DNA of 64,000 bases from Helicobacter fennelliae (GTDB lineage Bacteria > Campylobacterota > Campylobacteria > Campylobacterales > Helicobacteraceae): the NCBI RefSeq assembly GCF_900451005.1, contig NZ_UGIB01000001.1, positions 620,001 to 684,000 of the forward strand. Reading direction: 5' to 3'. The notes beneath the pieces were generated by a model that saw only the letters and a list, made by a program, of their open reading frames with translations, was not told the DNA's origin and did not search any database. The position numbers and the translations under genes were made by a program. Below are positions 10,052 to 18,874 of the stretch, piece by piece. Every line of letters starts with the position of its first letter. Within the stretch, counting starts at the first letter, position 1.

Positions 10052-10663
10052 TTGAAGCTTGTAGTTGTATTATTCTATTTATTCAATGAGTTTGTAAAGG
10101 CATTTTGTATATTATTCGTTTTTATGGGACTTTTGGGGCTTAATGCTGCGACAATAGACACAGCTGGAGCAAGTGCTGGATTTAGTGCGTTTAAAACAGC
10201 AAAAAAACTGAAAGTCGATGGCACTTTTGATAATATCACTTTCAAATTTGGTAAGAAAAATGACTCGATTGCTTCGACATTAGAGGGCGCGAGCGCGACA
10301 ATGGAAGCGATGAAAATCAACCTCAATGATGAAGCCAAAAACACAAGCCTTAAAAATTCTTTTTTCTCTCAATTCAAAAAAGACAAAAAAGGCAGACAGC
10401 TGATAAAAGTTACTTTTAGAAATGTGATAGAGGGTGAAAACACAGGAACTATACTCGCTTCAGTTTCTATGAATGGCAAAAGCCAAAAAATCCCTATGCA
10501 ATACACTATCCAAGATGGCAAAATCATGGCTAAAGGTGTGATTGATGTGCTAGATTTTGGGCTTAGTGAAGCATTTGCCAAGCTTGCAAAAGCATGCAAA
10601 GATCTCCACGAAGGGCTTACTTGGACGCAAGTAGAGATTTATTTCACTGCACCTGTGAAGTAA
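10052..10663 (+). CDS. YceI-like protein, upstream copy with altered 5' end
   Basis: Encodes the same YceI-like protein as 12403-12975 from the third codon on, because it lies in an exact-looking 590-bp direct repeat. The repeat starts at 10096, just inside the signal peptide, so this copy lacks the ATG and the ribosome-binding site of its twin. In frame upstream the only plausible start is TTG at 10052, which would replace the first two codons by a longer hydrophobic leader (KLVVVLFYLFNEFV). ATGs at 10048 and 10086 are in another frame and stop early. It may therefore be poorly expressed or silent. Family: periplasmic lipocalin-like isoprenoid-binding proteins. Confidence 0.6.
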   Translation: MKLVVVLFYLFNEFVKAFCILFVFMGLLGLNAATIDTAGASAGFSAFKTAKKLKVDGTFDNITFKFGKKNDSIASTLEGASATMEAMKINLNDEAKNTSLKNSFFSQFKKDKKGRQLIKVTFRNVIEGENTGTILASVSMNGKSQKIPMQYTIQDGKIMAKGVIDVLDFGLSEAFAKLAKACKDLHEGLTWTQVEIYFTAPVK

Positions 10664-10685
10664 TAATCACACGCTAGAATCTAGA
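10096..10685 (+). repeat. 590-bp direct repeat, copy 1
   Basis: Base-for-base identical, as far as I can compare by eye, to 12408-12997. It covers nearly all of the YceI-like gene and 22 bases beyond the stop, ending within an AATCTAGA word. No transposase or terminal inverted repeat flanks it. The two copies are in direct orientation with purH between them. Confidence 0.9.
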
Positions 10686-10785
10686 TTCTAAAATCTAACA
10701 CCACTACTATTAGCGCAATGAGCAATACACACCAAAACAAACAGAAGCAAATTCCTCTCTAAACAAAATTCAAGCAATCCACAGC

Positions 10786-10791
10786 TATAAT
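10786..10791 (+). promoter_or_regulatory. Candidate -10 box of purH
   Basis: TATAAT 30 bases upstream of the purH ATG and followed by T-rich sequence. In Helicobacter the vegetative sigma factor relies on the -10 box plus AT periodicity rather than a conserved -35, and no -35 is evident here. Confidence 0.5.
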
Positions 10792-10821
10792 TTTTAATCA
10801 TTCTCTATTCAAGGACGATCA

Positions 10822-12351
10822 ATGAAAGCACTTTTGAGCGTAAGCGACAAATATGGCATTGTAGATTTTGCACGAGGACTTTTGGATTTGGGCTTTGAGA
10901 TCCTCTCGACAGGTGGCACACTCAAAACCCTCGCCCAAAACAACATACAAGCCACTGAAGTAAGCAAATACACCAACAGCCCAGAGCTTTTTGGCGGGCG
11001 AGTAAAAACTCTCCACCCCAAAATCCATGGCGGAATCTTATTTCAGCGCGACAAAGAGCAAGACGCAAAAGAAGCAAAAGACGCAAATATCGAAGAGATA
11101 AGCCTTGTGTGTGTCAATCTCTATCCTTTTTATCAAACTACGCTTAAGACTGATGACTTTGATGAAATTATCGAAAATATCGATATTGGCGGTCCTACTC
11201 TTATCCGCGCAGCAGCAAAAGCTTACAAAGATGTCATTATCGCAACATCGCCGAGCGATTATAAGCACATTTTGCAAGCCTTGAAAACAAATCAAAATAC
11301 TCTTGAATTCCGCAAAGATCTGATGATAAAAGCTTTTTGTCATACTGCGCATTATGATAGTATAATCGCAAATTATATGAATCAGCGATTTTACGGTGGA
11401 TTTGGTGAGGAAGTCTTTATCTCCGGAAAAAAAGTATTTCAAACGCGATATGGCGAGAATCCTCATCAGCAAGGGGCGTTGTATGAGTTTGGGGATTTTT
11501 GGAGACATCTTGATGTGCTTAAAGGCGAGCTAAGCTTTAACAACCTCACAGACATCAATGCCGCAATAAAAATCGCAAGTAGTTTTGGGGACGCAAAAGC
11601 GACTTGTATCATCAAGCACGCTAATCCATGCGGGTTTGCGATCAAAGAGAATCTAGTAGAATCCTACAAGCACGCCCTTATCTGTGATAGCATAAGCGCG
11701 TATGGGGGCGTTGTAGCGGTAAATGGAATCATTGATAAAGATTTAGCACTTGAAATCAACAAAACATTTATTGAAGTTTTAATCGCTTGCAATATCACAG
11801 AAGAAGCCCTCAAAGTCTTTGAGGACAAAAAACGAATCAAAATCTGCATAACCAAACAGCCCACACTTAAGCTTCCTGATGATATGTATGACTTCAAGCA
11901 CATTCAAGGTGGCTTTGTGTATCAGCAAAGTGATACTATCAGTGATGAGGAGCTATCAAACGCCCAAAACAAGGGCACACACAAAGCAACCCCAACCCAA
12001 CAAAAAGATTTAGAAATCGCTTACAAAATCGCCGCGCTTACAAAATCTAATTGCGTGGCGTATGTGAAGGATTCTGTGCTTGTGGCGATTGGAATGGGTA
12101 TGACAAGCCGAGTTGATGCCTCAAGAGCGGCATTAGCCAAAGCCAAAGATATGGGTATTGATATACATGGTGCTGTGCTTGCAAGTGAGGCATTTTTTCC
12201 ATTTAGAGATAGTATAGATTTGGCTGCCAAAGCTGGTATAAGTGCTGTGATAGAGCCGGGCGGAAGCTTAAGAGATGAGGAAGTGATACAAGCTGCAAAC
12301 GAGCATAATATAGCCATTTATTTTACTCACACTCGACATTTTTTGCATTAG
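10822..12351 (+). CDS. purH: Bifunctional AICAR transformylase / IMP cyclohydrolase
   Basis: Catalyses the last two steps of purine nucleotide synthesis: formylation of AICAR and ring closure to IMP. The 509-aa protein has an N-terminal MGS-like cyclohydrolase domain ([44 protein letters not shown], then VCVNLYPF and [16 protein letters not shown]) and a C-terminal transformylase domain (ARYGENPHQ-like [22 protein letters not shown] with the catalytic Lys-His pair, and the late FPFRDSID and [13 protein letters not shown]). The ATG at 10822 has an AAGGA site. It stands alone between two YceI gene copies; deletion or amplification through those repeats would change purH dosage. Confidence 0.97.
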   Translation: MKALLSVSDKYGIVDFARGLLDLGFEILSTGGTLKTLAQNNIQATEVSKYTNSPELFGGRVKTLHPKIHGGILFQRDKEQDAKEAKDANIEEISLVCVNLYPFYQTTLKTDDFDEIIENIDIGGPTLIRAAAKAYKDVIIATSPSDYKHILQALKTNQNTLEFRKDLMIKAFCHTAHYDSIIANYMNQRFYGGFGEEVFISGKKVFQTRYGENPHQQGALYEFGDFWRHLDVLKGELSFNNLTDINAAIKIASSFGDAKATCIIKHANPCGFAIKENLVESYKHALICDSISAYGGVVAVNGIIDKDLALEINKTFIEVLIACNITEEALKVFEDKKRIKICITKQPTLKLPDDMYDFKHIQGGFVYQQSDTISDEELSNAQNKGTHKATPTQQKDLEIAYKIAALTKSNCVAYVKDSVLVAIGMGMTSRVDASRAALAKAKDMGIDIHGAVLASEAFFPFRDSIDLAAKAGISAVIEPGGSLRDEEVIQAANEHNIAIYFTHTRHFLH

Positions 12352-12362
12352 TTTTTTTAGGT

Positions 12363-12368
12363 TATAAT
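12363..12368 (+). promoter_or_regulatory. Candidate -10 box of the downstream YceI gene
   Basis: TATAAT 35 bases before the ATG at 12403, 12 bases after the purH stop. This promoter and the AAAGGA site that follows are not part of the 590-bp repeat, so only this copy has them. Confidence 0.5.
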
Positions 12369-12402
12369 AGTAGAATCTCAAATTTAAAAAAAAGGAAAAA
12401 CA

Positions 12403-12975
12403 ATGAAAAAGGCATTTTGTATATTATTCGTTTTTATGGGACTTTTGGGGCTTAATGCTGCGACAATAGACACAGCTGGAGCAAGTGCTGGATTTAGTGC
12501 GTTTAAAACAGCAAAAAAACTGAAAGTCGATGGCACTTTTGATAATATCACTTTCAAATTTGGTAAGAAAAATGACTCGATTGCTTCGACATTAGAGGGC
12601 GCGAGCGCGACAATGGAAGCGATGAAAATCAACCTCAATGATGAAGCCAAAAACACAAGCCTTAAAAATTCTTTTTTCTCTCAATTCAAAAAAGACAAAA
12701 AAGGCAGACAGCTGATAAAAGTTACTTTTAGAAATGTGATAGAGGGTGAAAACACAGGAACTATACTCGCTTCAGTTTCTATGAATGGCAAAAGCCAAAA
12801 AATCCCTATGCAATACACTATCCAAGATGGCAAAATCATGGCTAAAGGTGTGATTGATGTGCTAGATTTTGGGCTTAGTGAAGCATTTGCCAAGCTTGCA
12901 AAAGCATGCAAAGATCTCCACGAAGGGCTTACTTGGACGCAAGTAGAGATTTATTTCACTGCACCTGTGAAGTAA
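12403..12975 (+). CDS. YceI-like periplasmic protein, intact copy
   Basis: Secreted protein of 190 aa. Residues 1-19 form a signal peptide (KK start, hydrophobic core, LNA cleavage region). The rest fits the YceI lipocalin-like beta-barrel: a first strand with SAGFSAFKTAKK, KVDGTFDNITFKFGKK (the family's V-x-G-x-F pattern), and a late V-x-V-L-D-F-G-L segment. YceI proteins bind polyisoprenoid or similar hydrophobic molecules in the periplasm; the ligand here is unknown. Start choice is firm: ATG with AAAGGA nine bases upstream and its own TATAAT. From codon 3 to beyond the stop it is duplicated at 10096-10685. Confidence 0.85.
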   Translation: MKKAFCILFVFMGLLGLNAATIDTAGASAGFSAFKTAKKLKVDGTFDNITFKFGKKNDSIASTLEGASATMEAMKINLNDEAKNTSLKNSFFSQFKKDKKGRQLIKVTFRNVIEGENTGTILASVSMNGKSQKIPMQYTIQDGKIMAKGVIDVLDFGLSEAFAKLAKACKDLHEGLTWTQVEIYFTAPVK

Positions 12976-12997
12976 TAATCACACGCTAGAATCTAGA
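12408..12997 (+). repeat. 590-bp direct repeat, copy 2
   Basis: Partner of 10096-10685. This copy is joined to a proper start codon and promoter, so it is the likely parent. Beyond 12997 the two copies diverge at once. Confidence 0.9.
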
Positions 12998-13481
12998 ATA
13001 GATTCTGGTTTGATTCTTTAGACTCTTCGCTAATGCTTAAGACATGACGGGTAAGAGTGCGTCAAAACAATAAGAATCTAGACTCTACGCAAACACAAAC
13101 AATATCATAGAATCTAAACCTATCTCAAATGTAGCTTTGAAGCTCTGCACAAATCGCGGTCATCAAAAAAAGCATAAAAAATTTTAGATTTTATTCTAGA
13201 TTTTAAAGGAGATTTTGAGGTTTTGCGAGGTTTTGGCTAGCAAGTGCAAAGATAAGCCAAAAGCTCTCATCGCACAAATAAGCCAAAAGCAATTCCGCAA
13301 AATTTGCCAAAAAGCTAGGATTTAGATTCTAAAGATAAATCTTACCAACTAACTCTCCAAAACCTATAATCTAGCCTCATAATCCTCAAACCCAAAACTA
13401 CTCTGTTAAAAATGCGTCCAAAAAAGCAAATTTTTGTCTTATTTTTGGTATAGTTGCATATTTATTTTACAAGGAGCGTTT
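12998..13481. other. Non-coding spacer of about 480 bp
   Basis: No gene or RNA recognised. The stretch is rich in AGAATCTA/TAGATTCT words and has a local direct repeat of AAGCCAAAAGC (near 13254 and 13280, with a variant near 13310). A GGTATAGTTGCATA stretch near 13447 may be the promoter of the membrane protein gene that follows. Confidence 0.5.
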
Positions 13482-13925
13482 ATGCTTGCAACATTTTACC
13501 CTTATATCCTTACGTTGCATTTGTTTTGCGCAATCTTTTTTGTAGGCTTTTTGTTTAGCGATGTTGTAATTATTAGTGCGGTATTGCGCCGTCTAAAGCC
13601 TGAAATGGCAAATGAGGTGCGCAAGATTCTAGGAAGTCTTGAAACTAAAATTATGCCCCCTTGCTTTTTGCTTCTGATTTTAAGCGGTGGTATGCTACTA
13701 AGCAATTATGTAGGTGGCGATCATGGGTGGTGGCAGAGCACTTTTCAAAAGCTACTTTTACTCAAAGTCGGGGTTGCTGGCTGTATCTTTTTGCTTGTAA
13801 CGTTTTCGCTTAGTATGTTTTTTGTGTTTAAAAAGCCAAACCCGCTTGGCAAATACACACACCCTCTTGTCTTTACTCTAGCGTGCATTATTGTAGTGCT
13901 TGCTAAATTTATGTATGTTTTTTAG
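13482..13925 (+). CDS. Small four-helix membrane protein, CopD/HemJ-like superfamily
   Basis: Integral membrane protein of 147 aa. I start it at 13482 (MLATFYPYILTLHLF) because an ACAAGGAG site lies seven bases upstream, although the frame is open from 13434. Four helices are apparent: YILTLHLFCAIFFVGFLF, the segment MPPCFLLLILSGGMLL, KVGVAGCIFLLVTFSL and FTLACIIVVLAKFMYVF. A His in helix 1, a basic loop (LRRLKPE) and a second-half GWWQSTFQKLLLLK segment resemble the CopD/DUF2269/HemJ group of haem- or copper-related membrane proteins. The exact function is not recognisable. It is flanked by long spacers and appears monocistronic. Confidence 0.65.
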   Translation: MLATFYPYILTLHLFCAIFFVGFLFSDVVIISAVLRRLKPEMANEVRKILGSLETKIMPPCFLLLILSGGMLLSNYVGGDHGWWQSTFQKLLLLKVGVAGCIFLLVTFSLSMFFVFKKPNPLGKYTHPLVFTLACIIVVLAKFMYVF

Positions 13926-14040
13926 CTTTATTGTCTCTTACTAATTATCAAAGCGCACGACAATAGCGAGCCTAGAGCTAAGTTTGCAGTTAATTTGGTT
14001 TGGACTGAAAACAAGAATCTAAAAATCCAAAAGCAAAAAC

Positions 14041-15253
14041 TTAAGAGCGAGAATCTGAAATAACCTCCTCGATAAAATACCGCGGACGCTTTTTGGATTC
14101 TAGATAAATCTTGCCGATGTACTCTCCCATAATCCCCAAACTCAAAAGCTGCACCCCGCTAAAAAAGCACATCAAAATCAATGTCGAAGCCCAACCATAA
14201 ATAGCCTTTGTCGTAAAAATTTTGATAAACAAAACATACCCGCCAAAGCACGCAGACACCATGAAAAACAAAACTCCAAGCACGCTCACTATACGCAATG
14301 GCGTGATGCTAAAACTTGTGATTCCATTCCACGCAAAAGAGAGCATTTTTTTCAAAGAATATTTTGAAGTGCCAGCCAATCGTTGCTTCACATCAAAATA
14401 CACCTTATCCTGCTTCAAGCCCATTTGAGCAATAATCCCGCGCAAAAATAAATTACTCTCATTATATTGTCTTAGACTTTGTAGTGCCTTTTGACTCAAA
14501 AGCCTATAATCAGCGTGATTTTTGATAATCTCAATACCCATAAGATGCATAATCTTATAAAATCCTAAGGCTGTGTATTTTTTGAATACAGAATCTGTGG
14601 CTCTATCGTTTCTAATACCAAAGACAATATCCGCGCCAGATACAAATTTTTGGATAAATTCATCGATTTTTTCTTCATCTTGTTGCAAATCCCCATCAAT
14701 GCTTATCACGCAATCACACCGCTGATATGCAAAATTTAACCCCGCAAGAAGAGCATTTTGATGACCGCGATTTGTGCAGAGCTTCAAAGCTACATTTGAG
14801 ATAGGTTTAGATTCTATGATATTGTTATTGCTTTTAACGCGTTTGGGGGGGGGGGCTATAAGAATTAGAATCAAAATTAAAAGAATCATTATAACCCAAA
14901 GAATATACACCAAAATAATTATTTTCATCATTATGTGCTTTTGTTTGCGTGTGTAGATTTTGGATTTTGTGTGCCTGCTCTTTTGTGAGAGTTTGGTTTG
15001 TAGGGGTTTGAGGCGATATGAGTCGCTCTAAAATACTCCAAGTAGAATCTTTGCTTCCATCATCGACAAAAATACAAAAACTATCTTCTTGAATCAAACA
15101 AGAATCAATCAATCTCTGAAGCTTGGCATTAAGCGTGTGATAGGTTGTTTCTATGATTTCTTGCTCGTTATAGCAAGGCACGACAATGGCAAGCTTTGGG
15201 ACTACTTTTAATTTTATCGCTACTCTCAAAGCTTTATTTGAATGCTTTTTCAT
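14041..15253 (-). CDS. Phase-variable family 2 glycosyltransferase, frameshifted OFF
   Basis: The coding sequence is split into two overlapping frames at a C11 run (coding strand). The first part (from ATG 15253) has LAIVVPCYNEQE and FVDDGSKDST, the GT-A fold nucleotide-sugar site, and stops at 14834 after the run. The second part continues with CTNRGHQNALLAGLNFA, SIDGDLQQD (metal-binding DxD-like) and two C-terminal helices, the order seen in GtrB/ArnC/DPM1-like polyprenyl-phosphate glycosyltransferases. Removing one C joins them into a 403-aa protein (SPPPKRVKS junction). The run lies in a long non-conserved Asn-rich insert within the catalytic domain. The start overlaps the folB stop by 4 bases. 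Confidence 0.88.
14845..14855. repeat. G11/C11 tract in the glycosyltransferase gene
   Basis: Eleven G on the plus strand (C on the coding strand). C11 leaves the gene out of frame with a stop about 20 bases on; C10 or C13 restores the full 403-aa frame. I checked this codon by codon on both sides of the run. Confidence 0.92.
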
Positions 15254-15630
15254 CTTTCTTTATCCTTTTGTTCTTTGCTATTTTTGCTTCTTTGTCTTTT
15301 GGTATATTGTCGTATGTCTTTAATGCCTACAACACAATCTTTGAGTATGTCAGGTTTTTTTAAGGTGAGCTTGATTTTAATTACTTCTTTAAATTGCGCA
15401 GAAATCGCACTCGCAACTGCTTCAAACGCCTCTTCTAAAAGATAAAATTTACCACAAAGCAATGTAGTGCTTATAATGTCTTTAAGCTTGACATAGTCCA
15501 AAAATGTATCGTTGTATTCATAAGTTATGGCTGCTTTTATCTGAAGGCTTTGTGCATTCTCACGCTCAAAATCTAACATACCAATAATTGCTTGCAAAGT
15601 GAGATCTTCTATCACGATTGTATATTTCAT
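15250..15630 (-). CDS. folB: Dihydroneopterin aldolase
   Basis: Folate-pathway enzyme splitting dihydroneopterin to 6-hydroxymethyl-dihydropterin and glycolaldehyde. Of 126 aa, the first 110 show the FolB T-fold: start KYTIVIEDLTLQAIIGML (Glu and the I-G-x-x-D/E pattern), a central DYVKLKDII stretch, LLEEAFEAVASAI (the Glu that binds the pterin) and a basic strand IKIKLTLKKPDIL. The tail after residue 110 is highly charged (KRQRSKNSKEQKDKER) and probably disordered. It lies 18 bases downstream of plsY and its stop overlaps the glycosyltransferase start, so the three are likely one transcript. Confidence 0.85.
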   Translation of the reverse strand: MKYTIVIEDLTLQAIIGMLDFERENAQSLQIKAAITYEYNDTFLDYVKLKDIISTTLLCGKFYLLEEAFEAVASAISAQFKEVIKIKLTLKKPDILKDCVVGIKDIRQYTKRQRSKNSKEQKDKER

Positions 15631-15648
15631 TATCTTGCCTTATTTGCA

Positions 15649-16305
15649 TTAAAGCACTTTAGATTCTTGTCCTTTAAACAAACGCATAATATTTGGAATA
15701 TGCGTATAAAGGATTATAATGCCAATGATAATTAATGGCACATGACTATGGATTTGAGCGATTACATTGATAGAATCTGGAATCGGCAATGTATAAGGCA
15801 CGATAAATGTCAAAGCTATCCCGCTTAGCACGCCAAGCAAAGATGAAAGTGAAGAAACCTTAAACACTTTCCCTACGATCCCCCACACTATAAGCCCCAA
15901 AGCCCCCTCGATAGGTATAAGCAAAATCACTGAACCAATCGCTGTGGATACACCCTTCCCGCCTTTAAATCCCAAATATGGACTATAACAATGCCCAATA
16001 ATTGCCAAAATCGCTATCATCCATTGCGCGCCATAAGTAAGCCCGCAAATCTTTGCTGCCAAAACGACAAGCATTCCTTTGATCGCGTCCAAAATCAAAG
16101 TCAGCAAAGAAAACACCTTTGCATTTTTTGGATCTTTATCTTTGAGTGCTCGATATACATTTGTAGCACCGATACTTCCTGAGCCGACTTTTTGTAAATC
16201 AATCTTATAAAATATCTTTGTAAGAAGCACCCCAAAAGGAATCCCCCCAACCAAAAAAGCCACAACATAAAATACAACATTGATGTAATTACTTAGTATT
16301 TCCAT
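15649..16305 (-). CDS. plsY: Glycerol-3-phosphate acyltransferase PlsY
   Basis: Inner-membrane enzyme that transfers the acyl group of acyl-phosphate to glycerol-3-phosphate, the first step of phospholipid synthesis. The 218-aa protein contains the three PlsY signatures: GGIPFGVLLTK near the first helix, GSGSIGATNVYRAL, and GFKGGKGVSTAIGS, with five or so helices between. Length is slightly above the usual 200 aa because of a charged C-terminus. It leads the plsY-folB-glycosyltransferase run; the upstream LprI-like gene ends 27 bases before it. Confidence 0.95.
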   Translation of the reverse strand: MEILSNYINVVFYVVAFLVGGIPFGVLLTKIFYKIDLQKVGSGSIGATNVYRALKDKDPKNAKVFSLLTLILDAIKGMLVVLAAKICGLTYGAQWMIAILAIIGHCYSPYLGFKGGKGVSTAIGSVILLIPIEGALGLIVWGIVGKVFKVSSLSSLLGVLSGIALTFIVPYTLPIPDSINVIAQIHSHVPLIIIGIIILYTHIPNIMRLFKGQESKVL

Positions 16306-16332
16306 TTATTCTCCTTATCCTTGTTTTGTATT

Positions 16333-17016
16333 TTATTCATTTTCGCATTCTGCGCAATACTGATTCTCAAGAGCTGTTATCCGCTCTATATAAGCTTTAT
16401 TTAAGCATTCTAAATCAGTTTCGCAATCATCTAAAGCCCGTAGCCAATCTTGCTGCTGCTGCTTGAGAATCTTTCGTTTTTTGTAATCAAGATTTTTCAT
16501 AAGCTCATTATATAAATCATTTAGCACAATATCATAATACGCTATACGCACATCATCAGCGTTATTGCAAATGATAGTTTCATTTGGGTTTTTGGCTTTT
16601 TTGCAATCAAAAGTCGGATACACTTTATTTTGCTGATAGAGTGCTTCATCATTGATTTTGTCTTTATAGCAGGTGTTTTGCTCTACAAACAAATACGGCG
16701 TCTCGTAATTTTGGATATTTCTTTGCTCTGTCTGAAAAATAAGCTCACAATCCTTATTCAAAGCTTGCGCTTGCGTATAGCTTAAAAGTTTTAATGTAGT
16801 TTTTGCCTCTGGCAGAGATTCTCCAAACTTCATAATCTCCAATTCGCACAGATTTTCCTTGCAATTTGCAATACTCAAATAATAATCCCCAAAACTCACC
16901 CATCGCCCCTGCCAAGCCGAGCGGAACTGCACATCGCCATACAAAAGCCCACAAAACACAAAAAATATGAAATATATTTTTTTTATTCTTATCATTTTTT
17001 TTATCTTGTTTTTCAT
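16333..17016 (-). CDS. Secreted LprI-like (DUF1311) protein
   Basis: Exported protein of 227 aa with a basic N-terminus, a hydrophobic signal segment (IYFIFFVFCGLLYG) and cleavage before DVQFRS. The C-terminal 90 residues match the LprI/DUF1311 type: FDCKKAKNPNETIICNNADD followed by an L-x-x-L-Y-x-x-L helix, QQQQDWLRALDDCETDLECL and a final YIERI-ALE helix, with paired Cys likely in disulfides. Some members inhibit lysozyme; others have no known role. The N-terminal half is not recognised. The ATG is preceded by GAGGG at six bases. Confidence is good for the domain, low for the function. Confidence 0.75.
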   Translation of the reverse strand: MKNKIKKMIRIKKIYFIFFVFCGLLYGDVQFRSAWQGRWVSFGDYYLSIANCKENLCELEIMKFGESLPEAKTTLKLLSYTQAQALNKDCELIFQTEQRNIQNYETPYLFVEQNTCYKDKINDEALYQQNKVYPTFDCKKAKNPNETIICNNADDVRIAYYDIVLNDLYNELMKNLDYKKRKILKQQQQDWLRALDDCETDLECLNKAYIERITALENQYCAECENE

Positions 17017-17244
17017 CTTGCCCTCATATTCACAAAGGTGCTTATATTAGCATAAACTTACTTTAAAGATTCTATCTTTTGATGATTTACTTTTAAATGA
17101 TTTGTGCTACTTGGCTTTATGTGCGATAGATGCAAGACATTTTAATTATACCCTAGAATCTAATCAAACGCCTTTCACTTTGCCATTTGAACTCATGCCA
17201 CAAAATCACACAAAAGATTTTATCCTACTTTCAACTTCTCTTGA

Positions 17245-17250
17245 TATAAT
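17245..17250 (+). promoter_or_regulatory. -10 box of tRNA-Lys
   Basis: TATAAT ending 10 bases before the tRNA 5' end, as expected for a stable RNA promoter. Confidence 0.6.
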
Positions 17251-17260
17251 TCTTTGGTTT

Positions 17261-17336
17261 GGATGCGTAGCTCAGCTGGTAGAGCAACTGACTCTTAATC
17301 AGTGGGTCCAGAGTTCGATCCTCTGCGCATCCACCA
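17261..17336 (+). tRNA. tRNA-Lys, anticodon CUU
   Basis: 76-nt cloverleaf with the CCA end encoded. The acceptor stem pairs GGATGCG with CGCATCC, the D arm has GCTC/GAGC, the anticodon stem pairs ACTGA with TCAGT around the loop CTCTTAA (anticodon CTT, Lys AAG), and the T arm carries the GTTCGATC loop. The overall body (AGCTCAG-TGGTAGAGCA, ACTGACT-TTAATCAGT) is that of a bacterial tRNA-Lys. Confidence 0.95.
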
Positions 17337-17405
17337 ATACACTTATACACTTTCTATTTCTACAATTACAATACCATAATGTCATAAATTCTACAATCCA
17401 CGCGT

Positions 17406-18845
17406 TTATTCGACTTTTTCCCAAATGCACCCATCAATCGTATCGCTAAGCGCAATCCCTTGCGTATAAAGCTCCTCACGGATAGAATCTGCAAGAGCGA
17501 AGTCTTTATTTTTCTTTGCTTCTAATCGTTTGTTGATAAGATTTTGGATATATTGCTTTTGCTCATCGCTTACACCATGCTGAAAATACAGCACCTCATC
17601 ACCGCCACCTATACCGAGCAATTCTTCTACAAATTTGATATTGTCTATAATCTGATTTTTGAGCTGTTTGTCTTTTGGTGCAGAATCTAGCTTTGCATTT
17701 GCACTATTTAGCATTTCTTCCAAAATACTCAAGGCTTTAGAGATATTCAAATCATCACTCATCGCTTCTAACATAGCATTTTTGAAGCTTTCATCTGCAT
17801 AAGATTTTGCGTGAGATTCTGTGTTAGATTCTGCTTTGGATTCTGTGCTTTTGCCTACGCGTTTTTTGAGGCGGTAGATTTTGTCAAGTCGTTTTTTGGA
17901 AGCGATCAAATCCTGCTCGTTAAAATGCAATATCGCACGATAATGCACGCCCAAAAGATAATTTCGCAAAATCTCACCACTATAAGCTTTAAGCGCATCT
18001 TTAATAAAAAAACTATTGCCTAATGATTTACTCATTTTTTCGCCATTGATATTAACAAACCCATTATGCATCCAATATTTTGCTATTTCTCTATCTGTCG
18101 CACAGCGCGTCTGAGAGGCTTCGTTTTCATGATGAGGAAAGAGCAAATCAGCTCCTCCAGCATGAATATCAATGCTAAATTCTGTATCTTTATATGCCAA
18201 ATACTCCTCAATCATCGCTGAACACTCAATATGCCAGCCCGGACGCCCTTTGCCTAAAGCACTTTCATATCCTATATCATCTGCGCCTTTATATACCTTC
18301 CATAATACAAAATCCCGAGAATCTTTTTTATGTTCATCATTTTGGATTCTCGCTATATTTTCATCATCAATCCCCCTTCCGCTAATGCTTCCATATTTGT
18401 CATCTTTTTGGACATTTAAGTAAATATCGCCGTTTTCAAATGTATAGGCAAACCCTTTATCAATAAGCTTTTGGATTAAAGTTGTGATTTCAGCGATACT
18501 TTTAGTCGCCTCTGGTGCAATATCTGGCTCTTTGACTTTGAGACTAGCCATATCATGCAAATACGAAGCCATATAATGCTGTGTAAGCTCTTGTATTGGG
18601 ATTTTGGTTTGGATTGATTTTTTGATGATTTTATCATCAATATCTGTAAAATTTTTGACAAAAATCACCTCATAGCCACTCAAAACAAACACTCTACGCA
18701 GTATATCAAATACTATCGCGCTTCTAGCATGCCCTAAATGCGCATCATCATAAACGGTTGGACCACAGACATAAATCCTAACTTTTTTTTCTTTGATAGG
18801 CACAAAATCTATTTTTTGTTTCAATCGACTATCATAAATTTTCAT
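17406..18845 (-). CDS. cysS: Cysteinyl-tRNA synthetase
   Basis: Class I aminoacyl-tRNA synthetase of 479 aa. Visible are the Zn/cysteine site YVCGPTVYDDAHLGHARSA (first Zn Cys and the HxGH-type HLGH), a central WHIECSAM (second Zn Cys), LLFPHHENE (Zn His), and the KMSKS loop GEKMSKSLGN, then the anticodon-binding helical region. A small low-complexity insert, rich in Glu-Ser and AGATTCT words, lies at about residue 345. Downstream of murJ (29 bases) and converging on tRNA-Lys. Confidence 0.96.
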   Translation of the reverse strand: MKIYDSRLKQKIDFVPIKEKKVRIYVCGPTVYDDAHLGHARSAIVFDILRRVFVLSGYEVIFVKNFTDIDDKIIKKSIQTKIPIQELTQHYMASYLHDMASLKVKEPDIAPEATKSIAEITTLIQKLIDKGFAYTFENGDIYLNVQKDDKYGSISGRGIDDENIARIQNDEHKKDSRDFVLWKVYKGADDIGYESALGKGRPGWHIECSAMIEEYLAYKDTEFSIDIHAGGADLLFPHHENEASQTRCATDREIAKYWMHNGFVNINGEKMSKSLGNSFFIKDALKAYSGEILRNYLLGVHYRAILHFNEQDLIASKKRLDKIYRLKKRVGKSTESKAESNTESHAKSYADESFKNAMLEAMSDDLNISKALSILEEMLNSANAKLDSAPKDKQLKNQIIDNIKFVEELLGIGGGDEVLYFQHGVSDEQKQYIQNLINKRLEAKKNKDFALADSIREELYTQGIALSDTIDGCIWEKVE

Positions 18846-18874
18846 CTCTATCCTTTATCCTTGCTTTTGTTGCA

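Noticed and set aside
10048-10089. Short frame from ATG 10048 ahead of the first YceI copy
   Set aside because: Thirteen codons then a stop, no ribosome-binding site; noted only because it shows that the upstream copy lacks a good start.
17261-17336. Possible unusual use of a CUU anticodon for lysine
   Set aside because: A CUU isoacceptor is normal in many bacteria, and the rest of the tRNA set cannot be seen here.
17102-17449. Open frame across tRNA-Lys and the end of cysS
   Set aside because: It reads through a tRNA gene and a known gene on the other strand, with no protein features.
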